A DNA stretch of 64,000 nucleotides from Hirsutella rhossiliensis (lineage: Eukaryota > Ascomycota > Sordariomycetes > Hypocreales > Ophiocordycipitaceae): contig NW_025408669.1 in assembly GCF_020360975.1 (NCBI RefSeq), forward strand, positions 7,130,001-7,194,000. Direction: 5' to 3'. Below, in pieces: positions 1 to 12,061 of the stretch. Position numbers and translations under genes: made by a program. The notes under the pieces were generated by a model that was given only the letters and a program-made list of their open reading frames with translations, ran no database searches and had not been told where the DNA came from. Each line of letters begins with the position of its first letter. Position 1 is the stretch's first letter.

Positions 1-658
1 TGATCCTAACGAGCTCATCTTCGGTTGGATTGGCCACCAGCATGGCGCCGTCTGCCGTTGGAGACAGGCGGCGAAGACAGGGGCGCCGCGGCGGCGCGTC
101 GCGAACAGAGGCCGCCTGGTGGAGGGCGCCCCTCTGGTTCCGCCCCAGCAGGGCAACTGACGATTGAGGGGGGAGCGTGCGGGAGCTGCCGAAGCTAAAG
201 ATGCCGGCCCTAGTGCGGATGGCTGGAGCTTCTGGTGCAGCACTGTAAAGAGGCGGGAGGGGTGAAGAGACAGGGAGGGGTAACTTAACTTAACTTGGGG
301 ATGGCTCTGGAAAGAGAGACAAAGTGGGATGAGAAGCGCCATGGCACGTGACAACGCAACACTGCGCAAATATGGTGTTGTCTGGCAGAACCCGCACTGT
401 ACATTCTGCCCACCAGTCGGGTCCAAGCACTGTGCGAGATACCGCTGCCGCTGCTGACTTGCCGCTGCTCCTCACGCCGAGGCGGCCGTTTTGCAGCCGT
501 TTTGTCCAGCTCGCTTTGCGGCGCTGCCTTGGCTCATCTCGACTCAGCTTCACATAGCTGGTACCTGGACGCCGCTGAAACCATCCAAGGCAATGCTGCT
601 GCTTGCGAACTCGCCCTGATCTGGTCTCGCCGGCCCAGAACGCACCTCTGTCTCGACC
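1..658. other. Upstream flank, no gene seen
   Basis: GC-rich sequence leading to the transcription factor start at 659. A long minus-strand open frame at 290-784 overlaps the first exon of that gene in antisense and has no recognisable domain, so it is treated as a shadow. A pyrimidine-rich stretch around 380-660 probably contains the promoter and 5' UTR. Confidence 0.5.
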
Positions 659-3275
659 ATGGCCGAGAATCCCGAGTCCGATGAGCTGGTGGCCGTCGAC
701 GAACTCACCGCCGAAGAAGCCAGCCGCATAATCCATTCCCATCGCAAGGTTCGCTATGGTCAGTCTTGCTGGACAATGCCCCATTCAGCCGCACGCCCCG
801 TCGCTGACCTAGTCTCCAGGCACCGCGTGTTGGCCCTGTCGCCAACGCAAGGTAAAGTGCGACAACAAGCAGCCGTGTGAGAATTGCGTCAAGAGGGAGC
901 ACCCGCAGCTATGCTCTTACAAGCCCAACCGCTCCACGGCAAACAAGCATGCCCCCGCCTTGTCGCAGCACGTCTACGGTCGCAAGCGAGCCCTCTCAGC
1001 CTCCGACGGCGACGAGAGCCGCAAGACTGAGCGCCAGGACAGCTGGCCGCGCGCAATAGGTGAGTCGCAATTCCGCCCGCGCCCGCCGCAAATCCTGGGT
1101 GACCGCTCACCGGGCCTGTCAGCCAATCTGGACGACTCCGAGTCTGTCGGCGACCGCTACCTCGGCCAGAACAGCATCCCCGCCCTCCTCCGCGAGCAGT
1201 CGTCGCCCAACGACAAGACCGACAATGTCGATATCCGCCGCGACATGCGCTCCATCCTCGGCCTCGACACGTCGGCCCCGTTTCCCCTCATGTCGTCGCT
1301 GCATCTTCACCGCCTGGCCCAGGACATCTCGAATGAGCTGCCGTCTGACAGAGAAGTCGTCAAGTCAGTGCCCTTGCCGCATTGAACGACGCTGCGACTG
1401 ACTTGCATTCAGACTCTTCCGCACTTACAAGGAGATCCCCCAACCCTTTTGGGGCTTCGTTTACGACATGGATGACCTCGAGTCCCGGCTGATGGTGTAC
1501 TTGGAAGACCGATCTCGCAACGCGTCCAGCACCGTGAGGTCATCCAGGTCGGTCACGGCGTCATGGCTGGCCATCCTCTTTGCCGTCCTGGCCGTTGGGT
1601 CCCAATACCACGAGAACCCATACCACATCCGCACCAGGGACTCGCAAAAGTACATTCAGATTTCGTTTCACTTTCTGCGCGTGGGCAACTTTCTCCTGAG
1701 GTGCGCACTCTACCCGCATCGTCTCTTCTGCGCCTGCTCTCGCTGACATTGCACCTTAGGCCGTCTTTCGACTCAATCCAGGCCCTCCTCCTCACCAGCT
1801 TTGTGCTGCTTAACGATATGAAGGCCGAGGCTTCATGGGCTTTGACGGGACTGACGTGCCGCCTCGCGCAGTCTCTGGGCCTACACCGCCCCAACACGTA
1901 CGACGGCCGCGAGAGCGCACCGCCCAACGCAAAGTCCAAGGAGATGATTCGGCGCAAGCTTTGGTGGACCTGCGTCTGGCACGATACCCTGACCTCGCTG
2001 TCCTTTGATCGGTAAAGCGCCCCATTTCTCGTTGCAGCCCGCCCTCCTTTCTCCTATCAAGACCTCCTGTATTGACCGGCTCGTGCCAGTTGCCCCATGA
2101 CCAACTTCCCGAGCTGTTCCATCCCCGAATCGTCTACCGGCAGCTACACATACCTAGAGATGATGTACCACCTCATCGAAATCATTTCACGTCGGCTCAA
2201 TCCCGACGCCACCGCCACCTCGTCGTATCGCCAGATTGCCGACAACTGCGAGGCCGTGGAGGCTCTCCGAACCCGGGCCCGCGCACACATGAAGGACAAG
2301 GAAAAGTGCAAGACGGCGTTGGATCGTCTCCAATATTACGCAATCCGCCTGCATACGTCATTCGTCATCTCCGTCGCCTGCCGCCCGGCGCTGAAACGAG
2401 ACTGCGATCTTGATCCTCGACAAAAGAAGGAACTGGCAGACCGGTGCAAGGAGAACCTGCTGGAGACGGTGCGGATGTTCTTGGCTATGCACCAGCTGTC
2501 TGTGATTCCGACGAGGACTTGGGCCTTTACCTATCATGGTCTTTCCTCGGCCCTCTTGCTAGGAATTTTGTGCGAGACCAAGGCAGATCCCGAGATACGG
2601 CAGCTACAAGGGGACCTGATTGCCGCCCTGTCTGCCACGGCGGCAAAGGACGCAACCACACCCGAGCCCCACGTGCCCAAGACCGACAAGGACATTGAGC
2701 TGTCCGGTCCGCTGTGGCGAGCGCTCACGGCGCTCAAGAATATCTACGACCACGGCTCAATAGCGGGCTCCAGCTTGAAGCGAGAAGGCGACTCGTCGGC
2801 CGGCGCGAGCGGAAGCCGGACGCCGCTGCCTTCGTTCAATGGCCAAGGCTTGGCAGGGCCGACTTCACAGCTTCGCGGCGCTCAGGCCGGTGGCAATCCT
2901 CGGGAGGATGCCGCCTTGGCCATGGCCGAGATGCAGAACGGAGCATCTCTGTCCGATTTCTCAGGGTCAGACGATCGCCCTCCTTGTTTCCGCTTTGGCT
3001 GACCGTCCCGCAGAATTCCATTTACGCAGCCCATCCCGACGACCATGGGCCTAGACGGCATGCCTGGCTTGAGCATGGACCAAACGCAATATATGGCGCC
3101 CATGGATCTTTACGACTCCATCTGGGGCGGTAAGTGGAACGCCAACCGCGACCCTGCGGCCCGAGCTGACGTACCAGAATCCCCCGATCCCTGGAGCTCG
3201 GGCATGGATTCCATGAGCTTCGACTTTTCGGCGCAGCCGCCGCCAGGGCAGCCGCAGCAGCAGTTTTACTTTTGA
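659..3275 (+). CDS. Zn2Cys6 fungal transcription factor
   Basis: Predicted nuclear DNA-binding regulator of about 736 aa. Hand-built exons: 659-758, 820-1059, 1123-1363, 1413-1700, 1760-2011, 2090-2965, 3014-3129, 3178-3275; lengths sum to 2211 nt. Splicing across 759-819 assembles a binuclear zinc cluster with cysteines at about residues 37, 40, 47, 53, 56 and 65 (C-X2-C-X6-C-X5-C-X2-C-X8-C), preceded by a basic RKVRYG stretch. The middle (about residues 190-600) resembles the fungal-specific transcription factor domain, including the SLGLHR region and WWTCVWHDTLTSL. The C terminus is Gln/Pro-rich and ends QPQQQFYF. The intron at 1060-1122 is 63 bp and open in frame, so it could be retained; its donor GTGAGT is strong. 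Target genes cannot be inferred. It converges with RIO1 downstream. Confidence 0.88.
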
Positions 3276-3986
3276 ATGTGTCGACGTCTTGGGGAGATAT
3301 CGGGGTGGGGAGTGGCACCACTCGATGCCTCTTGGGGAATAATATCTTTTGATCCGTATTTTTGTATCATTTCAGCGAGGGAGCAACGGCGGGAAACAAA
3401 TGGCTTACTGCGCGAATGGCGTTGGGGAATGCCCCGTGTGGGTGGATTCAATGTTTGTGGAGTTTTGGCTACGTGATGCAATGGCTCGGCGAGATATTGG
3501 TTCGAGATTTTGACTACAAGGGCCTATGACGCTCCAGCGAGACAGAGGTGCAGGCCCAGCCCACATGTGTGACACAAAAATATCACGGTGAATGTCGTCA
3601 GGGCTCTCTTTGATCATCCAATCGCCCGTGGGCGTTCAGGTCGCATCAGGCGCCCCTCGCTGCCCAGAGGTTCCAGTGCCGACTCGGCGCTGGAGCCTTC
3701 TGGGCTGAGGGGGACCTTGTAAGCGACGATCTAGGCTCATCATCCGACAAGAGGGGCAGGTCAGTTGATTGACGAGAGGCTCTCTGCACTTGCGAAGCCA
3801 AACACTGTTTGGGGGGAGCGAGGAGGGGGGGTGTTGGAAATTCCTGTCAGTCGTCTAGGCCACGCAAGCGTTTTGCGAGGCGCATTTCCCCCCCTTGCCA
3901 TTGCGCGGCCGATTTCCTTTTCGATGAAACTTTTTTGGCCCTTTTTTTACTTTATTTTTCATTGGTCGTCGTCCTGTCATGGACTT
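3276..3986. other. Convergent intergenic region
   Basis: Tail-to-tail spacer between the transcription factor (+) and RIO1 (-). It should hold both 3' UTRs. It is T-rich near 3920-3965. Small open frames here (for example 3276-3476) show no domain and are not called. Confidence 0.5.
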
Positions 3987-5768
3987 CTACTTCTTCCGCC
4001 GCGATGTGCTCGACACAATCTTCTTCTTAACGTGCTTGGGCATCTTTTCCTTGCGCTTCTCGCGCTTGGCCTCCTTGACTGCTTGCTTGTGTTGCTGCGA
4101 GGAAGCGACATGTTAGTCAACCGACACTGGCAAAGGGAATGGGAAGCATGCCTTCTTCTCCTCCTTGTCTTCGAAGCGGCGCCCCCTCGGCTGGCCCTTT
4201 TCGAAACGGCTGTCATCGTCGTCGCCGTCGCCAGAAAGGGCGGCACCAGAGTCGGAGCCCGAGTCTTCAGACGTGTCGTCTGTGCTCTGCTCTTCATCCG
4301 CCGGCTTGCCGTTCTCCTGGCGGCTTGGGGTGGCGACGACTTGATCGGCCAAAAGGTTCTTGTACACGAGGTCGTCTCCCTCCCCCCTCGTCAGTTTCTG
4401 AGCATCTTTTTCCATGTCGTAGACCTGCTCCAGCGTCTGCGGGATGTACTGGTTGCGAAAGACCTCGTTGTCCACCTCAAACTCTGCAGCCTCCTGCTCG
4501 TCGCCCGCCGCCGCAGAGTGCCGCGTGTCGTAAAGGCGCTCAAAGGCCTCGGGCATGGCGGGCTCCTCGACGGGGCCGGCCGGGGCCGTGATGAAGTCAA
4601 AGACGGCACGGTCGGGCAGCGTGTCGACGCCCTTGCGCCGGAAAAAGTCGCCAACGTTCTTAATGTCCATTCGCAGGAACTCGAGAGAGCGCGGGTGATC
4701 CGGCTCGACGCTCTGTGACACGTCGATGATGTAGAGCTTGCCGGCGTGGTAGAGAATGTTGTACTCGCTCAGGTCGGCGTGGACCAGCCGGCAGACCTGG
4801 TACATCTTGCGCATGGCGGCGGCGAGCTGGGCGTAGAGGCCCCGCCACCGCTCGTCGGCGTCGTCGCCCTCGATGACGGCGTCGCGGAGCTTGGGATACG
4901 CCCAGCCTTTTCGGTCTCCGAGGAAGCCCATGACGAGCACGTGCAGCTTGAGGCTGATGGGCTCGGGGCAGGGGATGCCGGCGTTGTAAATTCGGCGCAG
5001 GTTTCGGTACTCCTTTTCCGCCCACAGCTTGACCATCTTGCGGTTGTTTCCCTTGTCGAAGCCGCCCTTGAAGCGGTGCTCGCCGGTAATGTACCTCTCG
5101 CGGTCCTTGAAGACGAGAATGGCCGTCTTGTAGACCTTGATGGCCCTGGGTGTCGTCTCGCCAGTGCCATGGTCGTGCAGCACGGCGCCGTAGACGTTGG
5201 CCTCCTTGCCGGTGCTGATGGCGCCGTGGACCTCGCTGACGTAGCCGCGGTTGATCATTTGCAGCAGAATCATGCGCGTGCGCTGGTCCAGGACCTGCTC
5301 GCTCGTCGCCCTGTCGGCCTTGTCCTTGTCCCTGTCGTCGTCGCGCTTGACCGAGTCGAGGCGGATCTTGGCGGCGTGCTTGGAGAGGGCCGAGACCTGG
5401 TCGTCGATGCTGGCCAGAGTGTTGGCCTTGGGCTTCTGCTGGTTCGACCGGGGCACGGCGACGCCGCCTCCGCTGCTGCTGCTGCTGGTGTCGTGGAGCT
5501 GCCGCTGGCGGTTGTACGACTTTGTAAGGTCGGCGGCGCTGGAGGACCACTCCTCCTCGTCCAGGTCGCCATCGTCCTCGTCGTCGAAGATGCCGTCCAG
5601 ATCGTCATCCTGGTCGTCGTCGACCTGGTGCGAGTCTGGGTGAGGGGCGCCCCGGGGCATGCGAACTTCGGGAGGCACGTCGTGTATTTGCGCGCCGTAG
5701 CCCTGGTTGGCAGTGTATGTATAGGGCGGCTGATGCGGCGCGGCCGGCGAAGCGGATGCGTCCGCCAT
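3987..5768 (-). CDS. RIO1: RIO1 atypical serine kinase
   Basis: RIO1 is a conserved atypical kinase/ATPase needed for late cytoplasmic 40S subunit maturation and cell-cycle progression. Two exons read 5768-4152 and 4094-3987, giving about 574 aa. Visible features: acidic N terminus (about residues 49-73); nucleotide-binding STGKEANVYG at 185-194; ATP-anchoring lysine K211 in AIKVYK; catalytic HADLSEYN with D332; metal-binding IDVSQ with D349; acidic Ser/Asp region near 500-525; then a strongly basic C-terminal tail. The tail is recovered only by removing the intron 4095-4151, which starts with GC rather than GT, has a GACTAAC branch site and ends CGCAG. Without splicing the frame ends in an unrelated 12-residue tail. 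The start ATG at 5768 gives a normal family length. The long + strand open frame 4746-5774 is an antisense shadow. Confidence 0.95.
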
Positions 5769-6755
5769 AACTGAAGTCTCTTGCCTCTGTCTTGAGGTCT
5801 GTTGCCTCTGTCTATCCGTTCAGTGGTCAAGAAAGGACTCGATTGGAGATTTTGGCTGGCGCTTTGATGATTTCTTATCGAAAAGACGACCCCGCGGCGG
5901 CTATCCATCGCCATCTTATCTATCGCTTTGCATATCTAAAAAAAAAATCATTGTAGCGGGGACTCGGAGGCGAATTGTGCGGATTGTTTACGTAAGGTTG
6001 GCCACCTACAATGGTGACTCATCACTAGCCGGAGCAAATTGGCAGTGTTCGTCAGCCTCAACGTCAGCCTCAACCTCGACACATCCTTGGCTTCCGTGTT
6101 CCAGTCATCGACAATGACTCTTGCCGCCCTGACTCCATGGTCTGAGAGTCACGAGATGGATCCAATTTCTGATCTGCCGTGGCGGAAAGTTGACGCGTCT
6201 TTGGATTCCGCATCAACTTAGCAAAGCACTGCAGATGGCGCCAACGCGAGCAGCCGTGCCGGATGACAGCTCGCCGGCGAACATCGTGGCTGGCCGTCTT
6301 GCCCTCGCCTTGTTCTCCGTGCGAGGGCGATTGGGGAAAAGACACGGGACGCCAATCTATTGAAGGGCGCATACTTTGGCCTCGTCGATGTCTCAAACCA
6401 GCCCCTTCGCCGCCGGCACCCCAGAACCCACGGGCTGGGAATACGTTGTTAGGCCTTGTTCTTCGGACCTTTGTCGCAGTTGCATCCAAGTGCATTCCTC
6501 GTTCAGGTCGCCATGCCTGGGTCTTGCGTTCCAGTTTGATCCTCGCATGAATAGATTCATCCCTCGACGCGTCGAGTTCTATAGCCAGGCCATTATTTAT
6601 TCATGTGAATCCGTCCCGGTATCATTGTTCTTGCCCTCTCGCGTCGGTCTGATTCGGTGGTCGGCTTGCTCTCAACTGTTTCTTCGTGGTCCCAGTTGCT
6701 CCAGCTTGTTCCCGGGCCCCGATAGCAGACCAAAAGACGACGCTCACTCTCCATC
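5769..6755. other. Divergent intergenic region
   Basis: Head-to-head spacer between RIO1 (-) and the aspartic protease (+), so it should contain both promoters. An A-run lies at 5938-5947. I see no domain-bearing open frame; the weak frames at 6070-6495 (-) and 6376-6759 (+) are not supported. Confidence 0.5.
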
Positions 6756-8166
6756 ATGAGAGTTACGCTCGCTGCCATAGCCCTCGCTTGCCTGGCTAAC
6801 TGCGCCGACACCACGCCGCCAACTCAATCTTCCAGCAAGAAAGGGGGCAAACGGTTCACGCTTACCCAAGTCCACAACGACAAGTTCCAAGGTCATGATA
6901 CGCCTTCGTCCTTCCTCAAAGCCCACTTGAAATACGGTCACACTCTACCGCCGCAATTATCACGAGCTTTGGACCTCAACCCGAGCCTTAAACTCAGGTT
7001 CCAGGCCCAGTTGCCTTATACAAGTACGCTCGCTGCAGCCTCCACTTCCCCCTTTCCTGTCAGAGAGCTGACACGGCGATAGACAGATCACAGAAGGGAA
7101 CGATCAAGACATCCATCGCGCCCAAATATGACTCGGAATACTCAGTCCCAGTCCAGATCGGGACGCCTCCGCAGACGATACCCTTGAACTTGGACACGGG
7201 GTCTGCTGATCTGTAAGCCACTCATTTCACCCTTTGCTTTGACCCGAGTCTCGCGCTGACCTGTGCAGGTGGACGTTTTCATCGGAAACATACCCGACCG
7301 TGGTCATGAATCAGACACTATACCATCCTGAGAACTCGTCGACCTGTGAGCTGCAGAGAGGCGAAAGTTGGCAAGTCAAGTATGGCGATGGCGCCGGCGC
7401 GGCAGGCATCGTCTACAGAGACAGGGTGCAAGTGGGTGAAACCTACGTCGATGGTCAAGGCGTGCAGGCTGCCATCACGGTCTCGCCCGAAATCGCCAGG
7501 GACTCGTTCACATCGGGCATCTTGGGCATGGCAAATAGCCGTGTCAACACGGCCCGGCCCATGCAGCAGCGGACCTACATTGACAACATCAGGGGATCGC
7601 TCGAGGAACCCCTGTTCACGGCCAATCTGCGCAATCGCCGTCCCGGCAACTACAACTTCGGATACATTGATAAGTCCGAGTACACGGGCGACCTCCAATA
7701 CGCCGCTGTGAACCGATACTCACCATTCTGGATGGTCACTGTGAATGGGTACCAGGTCGGCTACAACCCCCCCCTTCAGGTGTCGTGGAACGCGATTGTC
7801 GACACGGGCACGTCGCTACTGCTGCTCCCCGACGAAATTGTGCAGGACTATTATCGCCACGTTCCCGGCGCTGGGATAGATCCGAAGCTGGGGGTGGTTA
7901 CGTTTCCCTGCCAAGTTCACCCGCCCGACTTCTTCTTTTACATTGGGGCCCATCGCGGCCGAATCCCAGGCGCGTATATCAATTACGGGCAGGTCAGCGA
8001 GACGTACTGCCACGGCGGGATTCAGACGGCACGGGGGCTGCCCTTTGGCGTGCTTGGCGACGTTGTGCTCAAGGCGCAGTTTATCGTCTTCAACTATAAC
8101 CTGGGCCTCGTCGGGTTTGCCAACAAGAAGCTTGATGACGCTCCTGACAGCCCTCCTGAACACTAG
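6756..8166 (+). CDS. Secreted pepsin-like aspartic protease
   Basis: Family A1 endopeptidase of about 431 aa, probably secreted. Exons 6756-7023, 7083-7212, 7269-8166 (1296 nt). Signal peptide at residues 1-17 (hydrophobic, ending ANCA), then a propeptide of roughly 75 residues. The two catalytic motifs are DTGSADLW (D127; split by the second intron) and DTGTSLLLLP (D311). YGDGAGAAG matches the flap region, and VLGDVVLKAQFIVFNYN-type sequence matches the conserved C-terminal hydrophobic-Gly motif. Both introns have canonical GT-AG ends. No GPI-like hydrophobic tail is present. Substrate is unknown; extracellular nutrition or host degradation would be typical for the family. Confidence 0.92.
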
Positions 8167-8784
8167 AGCATTCCCTCACGGGATCCCCTGAAGCCCGCCG
8201 CTGGCAGCTGGCACTGAGGACTTGAGCAAGGATTTGAGCAGGCTGGCGTTGCATGTTGAGGCATTGCTCCACATATATTGGATGTCGTGCCTTGAATCAC
8301 CCTGGAAGGTATGGGAGCGCGGCTTAGCATACGGACTGGATCGGGTTTCGCCATTATACATGGAGCATCACGACCATGCAAGCATTGGGCATTGCGGTGA
8401 ATAAACGAGGACATATAGGCTGACTTATGATCCCGATGAATGCATAATCCAAGACTGGATAGAGTGAAGAGACGTTGCAATGGCGTCTTTGCAAAGTAGC
8501 TGTCGGACTCTGGTGCTCCCTTTCCAATCATTCCACAGCATCAGACAACGGCTTGGGCCGACAACGGCAAATCGTCTAGCGCTTACCGTCTAGCAAGGCA
8601 AGGTGCGCTGACGTCTGCTTACGGGCAATTATTAATGCTTGAAAGCCGAAGAAGCCGATGGGATCCCTGATGTGAACCAGACACGCAGGAAGGTAGTTGG
8701 CTCTACATATCCCCGTTGCAATATTGCCCAGCAAGCCAGGCGACGGTCGACGACGAAGACGAAGAGGGGAATTCTTTGACCGAA
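8167..8784. other. Intergenic region
   Basis: 3' flank of the aspartic protease and 5' flank of the NmrA-like gene. No supported feature. In-frame sequence from 8716 upstream of the chosen NmrA-like start has only a TTG, so it is not used. Confidence 0.5.
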
Positions 8785-9843
8785 ATGGATCAGCTCGCGT
8801 CGCGCCAACAGCAACTAGACGCCATGATGGAAAGCGTGCTCATCATCGGCGCCGGCGAGCTCGGTCTCTGCGTCATCGAGGCACTGGCGGCACATCCGCA
8901 GCGCAACCGCATGAAAAAGATGTCGGTGCTGGTTCGGGCCGCGACGTTGGAGTCCACGGCGGCAGCTGAGAAGCAGCAGACAGTGCAGAGGATCCGGGCA
9001 CTCGGGGCCGAGTTCGAGACCGCCGACGTGGTGCAGGCGTCGGTGGCGGAGCTGGCGGGCATCTTGTCGCGGTACGGCACCGTGGTGTCGTGCTCGGGCA
9101 TGGAGCTGCCGGCGGGGACGCAGACAAAGCTGGCGCAGGCGGCGCTGGCCGGGCGGGTGAGACGGTATTTCCCATGGCAGTTTGGCATGGACTACGAGGC
9201 CATTGGCGAGGGCAGCTCGCAGCACCTGTTTGACGAACAGCTCCGGGTGCGGGCGATGCTGCGTGAGGCCACGGCCGTGGAGGAGCAGGAGGAGCAGGAG
9301 GAGCAGGGAGGATCGAAGGGCGGGGGGACCGAGTGGGTGATTGTGTCAACGGGCCTGTTCATGAGCTTCCTCTTCGTCGCGGCCTTTGGCGTCGTCGACC
9401 TGGAGAAGAGGACGGTGCGGGCCCTGGGCGGCTGGGAGCAGGAGCTGACGGCGACGACGCCCCGGGACATTGGCCGGGCGACGGCCGAGGTGGTGGTGGA
9501 CCCGCGGGAGATTCGCAACCAGGTCGTCTACACGGCGGGCGACACCATCTCGTACGCGCGCCTGGCCGACACGCTCGACGGGCACTTTGGCGGCGCGCCG
9601 TTTCGGCGGGAGCTGTGGGACGCGGCGACGCTGCGGCGGCAAGTGGAGGAGGCGGACGGAGGCGAGGCGGTAATGGCTCGGTATAGGGACACGTTTGCGC
9701 AAGGGCGCGGCGTGGCGTGGGGCATGGACGGGACGCTGAATGCGCAACGGGGGATGGCTATGACGGACGTGGATGGGTATCTGAGGGAGATGGGAGCCGG
9801 GGGGTCGGGCCCGGAGCCGGGGGCGGGGCCGGCGTCGGGCTGA
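8785..9843 (+). CDS. NmrA-like / isoflavone-reductase-like protein
   Basis: Single-exon protein of about 352 aa from ATG 8785; a second ATG at 8824 (about 339 aa) is equally plausible because it lies just before the Rossmann fold. Near the N terminus VLIIGAGELG (about residues 18-27) is a glycine-rich dinucleotide-binding motif. FPWQFGMDYEAIG and the long central strand/helix pattern match NmrA-like and PCBER-type atypical short-chain reductases. The family includes NAD(P)(H)-sensing regulators and NADPH-dependent reductases; substrate cannot be told. A Glu/Gln repeat (about 9281-9308) and a Gly/Pro tail look like lineage-specific low-complexity additions. Confidence 0.8.
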   Translation: MDQLASRQQQLDAMMESVLIIGAGELGLCVIEALAAHPQRNRMKKMSVLVRAATLESTAAAEKQQTVQRIRALGAEFETADVVQASVAELAGILSRYGTVVSCSGMELPAGTQTKLAQAALAGRVRRYFPWQFGMDYEAIGEGSSQHLFDEQLRVRAMLREATAVEEQEEQEEQGGSKGGGTEWVIVSTGLFMSFLFVAAFGVVDLEKRTVRALGGWEQELTATTPRDIGRATAEVVVDPREIRNQVVYTAGDTISYARLADTLDGHFGGAPFRRELWDAATLRRQVEEADGGEAVMARYRDTFAQGRGVAWGMDGTLNAQRGMAMTDVDGYLREMGAGGSGPEPGAGPASG

Positions 9844-12061
9844 AATGTCGAAGCGCCGAAGTACCGAAGTGGAAAGCGCGCTTACATCCATACACCACTC
9901 ATACACTCATACGGGACGTAAGGAAAATTGTTCAGGCTAGGCAACCTGAGTCTAAGAGCTCTGCGCCTCCTTTCACCTCCCAGTCATTCTCTGAGATGAG
10001 ACTCAGTCACAGCCGGCGGAACGTGCCATCCAGTCAACAATGTGACGGATGCCCAGGGCGCTCTGCTCAACAAAGAAGCCGCCGCACCCGAGGGCGCCAC
10101 GTCTTTTGGTGTCTGCCTCGTCTCCCCACGCATGTACGAATACAGGGCCGAGACGGGAGGCAAAGTCAGTCACGAGCAACGTCGTGGCGTGGCGGACGAG
10201 GACGGGGCCTCTTGCATGGGCCTTGGACACACACGCAGGCGCCTGCAAAAAGAATGGACGGGCACATGGGCACGTAGACTCGCCTCGGCCTCTCCGGGAA
10301 TCGACGGGACCTGGGCCGCGCCGCGGGGATCACGAGAAGGTTTCAGGCTTGCGATATGCAGATTATAGGGCCCACTAAGGAAAAGGGGAGCAGGGCGTGC
10401 GTGCCTGGAGCCGTGCCTGGAGCCGTGCCTTGGTCATGACGACGTCAGGGCGAGAGGGGGAAACGATTGGCGCCAGTGGGGGGCGGCGGAGAGGAGGAAG
10501 AAGACGTGTGTTGATTCCTCTGGCTGGCGTGAGGCTTGCCGGGAGCGGTGCAGCCGCTGAATCCGGCATCAAGCATATTGGAGGTATTGCTGTACAGGGA
10601 TTCATTCGCGTTGGGCAGACTGATGCCCCGTCTGCCCAGTCCGGTTCCGGCTGGGGGAGCTCGGGCTGCCATGGACCAGGAGGAGGAGGAGGAGGAGGAG
10701 GAAGGACGAGGGCATGTGCTGCCTTGCAATAAGTCGAGCTCGACGCATCTACTCAGTCTAGACCAGACAGGACAGGCAGGACAGGCAGGATAGGCAGGAC
10801 AAAGATTGAACAGGCGAGCACTATAGGCTGACCGCCAGCAAATAAAACAAAAACACACACACCATCAGTGCAAGTGCATAATAAAAAGTCATCTGGTCAC
10901 TCACCTTGGCTGGGCGTCGAGGCCCTGTTTTACCCGGGCTGTGCTAGTGCTGCAGTGCGCTATGGATGATGCGGACAGGGAGGGGGGGCAGTGGGGAGAC
11001 AGTGGAGGGACAGTGGTGGAACAGGGCACCCACTCGCTGGGAGCTTATCTGCTTATCGGCGGCAGTGCTGAATCCTCCGTGTCAGGCCTGGGTGGTGGTA
11101 AGCGACGGAGCATCCCGCGAGACTGCATCTGCAGCGGGGGAGATACTTGACTCGAAGCACGAGACTCTGAGCGCAGGCATGTACCTCTGATTCCAAGCGA
11201 CCCTTCACATGGCGGGCGGCAGTGGTTGGTCAGCTTGTACCGGCTACGAGAACGGACGTATCGGCGCGCATTCCTCCCACGAAACAGCGCCGACGCCTAC
11301 CAAGGGAGGGTGGAGGGTACCCGACTGCCTTGTACGGGGTACCGCGATGGAATGTGCCCAAGCCAAGGCAATGGCGCCATCATGACCGACTCAACCCTCC
11401 CCTCAACACCCAACCCTCACCCCCTCTCGGGACGGGGATACGGTACACAACCCCCCCCCCTCGGAACCGGGGATACAAGGCCAACCCGAAGCGTCCCATC
11501 CAGCGTCCCATGCCCGCGATCCGATCCGATGCTACTGTACGCTGGGGGCTGGAGACTGTGCCTTGAACCACCTCCAAGGTGACTCACGGTCATGCGCTCG
11601 CCCTCGACTCGCCATCGTGACTCCGCCGCTCGTCGGCAAGCCAACCAACGCCCCTTTCCGGTTCAGGCGTCGCAGCCATCAGCGGTGACCTTCGATGGAG
11701 CGCCGCCACCGGGGGTCCGGGGCGGATGCATAAATGTACAAAAGGGGAGGAGGAGTCTGCGAGCCTTTGTTTCTTCTCCGAGTCTTTCTAGACGCCTCCG
11801 GCATCCATCGCCCCCTTCCCCCACCTTTTTCTCGCTAGCGGGTCTCAGCCTGTCCTGTGCTGCATGCGGCAAGCCAAGCCCTTTGTCGTCATCGCCTCGG
11901 ACCCCGTCCATCATCGCCATCGACCTTTTCATCTTGCCTCCTCTCCGTCCCTTTGTTCCCCCCCCTATAGCCGTCACTCCAGACTCGACTCGCTTTCTCG
12001 AGACCATCGAGCACCCGCAAACCCTACATCAGCACCTATCATCCTCCATCCGCACAACAAC
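9844..12061. other. 2.2-kb intergenic region with microsatellites
   Basis: No gene supported. It contains a GGA-type repeat at about 10678-10703, a degenerate GACAGGCA repeat at about 10763-10800 and a pyrimidine-rich leader before 12062. Two overlapping frames at 10003-10248 (-) and 10042-10368 (+) both look weakly coding but carry no domain I recognise. Confidence 0.45.

Noticed and set aside
4746..5774. 342-codon open frame on the plus strand
   Set aside because: Exactly antisense to RIO1 and made of Val/Leu-rich shadow codons from its GC-biased third positions; no domain.
9346..9906. 186-codon minus-strand frame
   Set aside because: Antisense shadow of the NmrA-like gene, Arg/Pro-rich, no domain.
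11864..12061. Longer N terminus for the unidentified protein at 12062-13108
   Set aside because: The upstream in-frame ATG at 11864 lies in a pyrimidine-rich leader; the residues it adds look non-coding.
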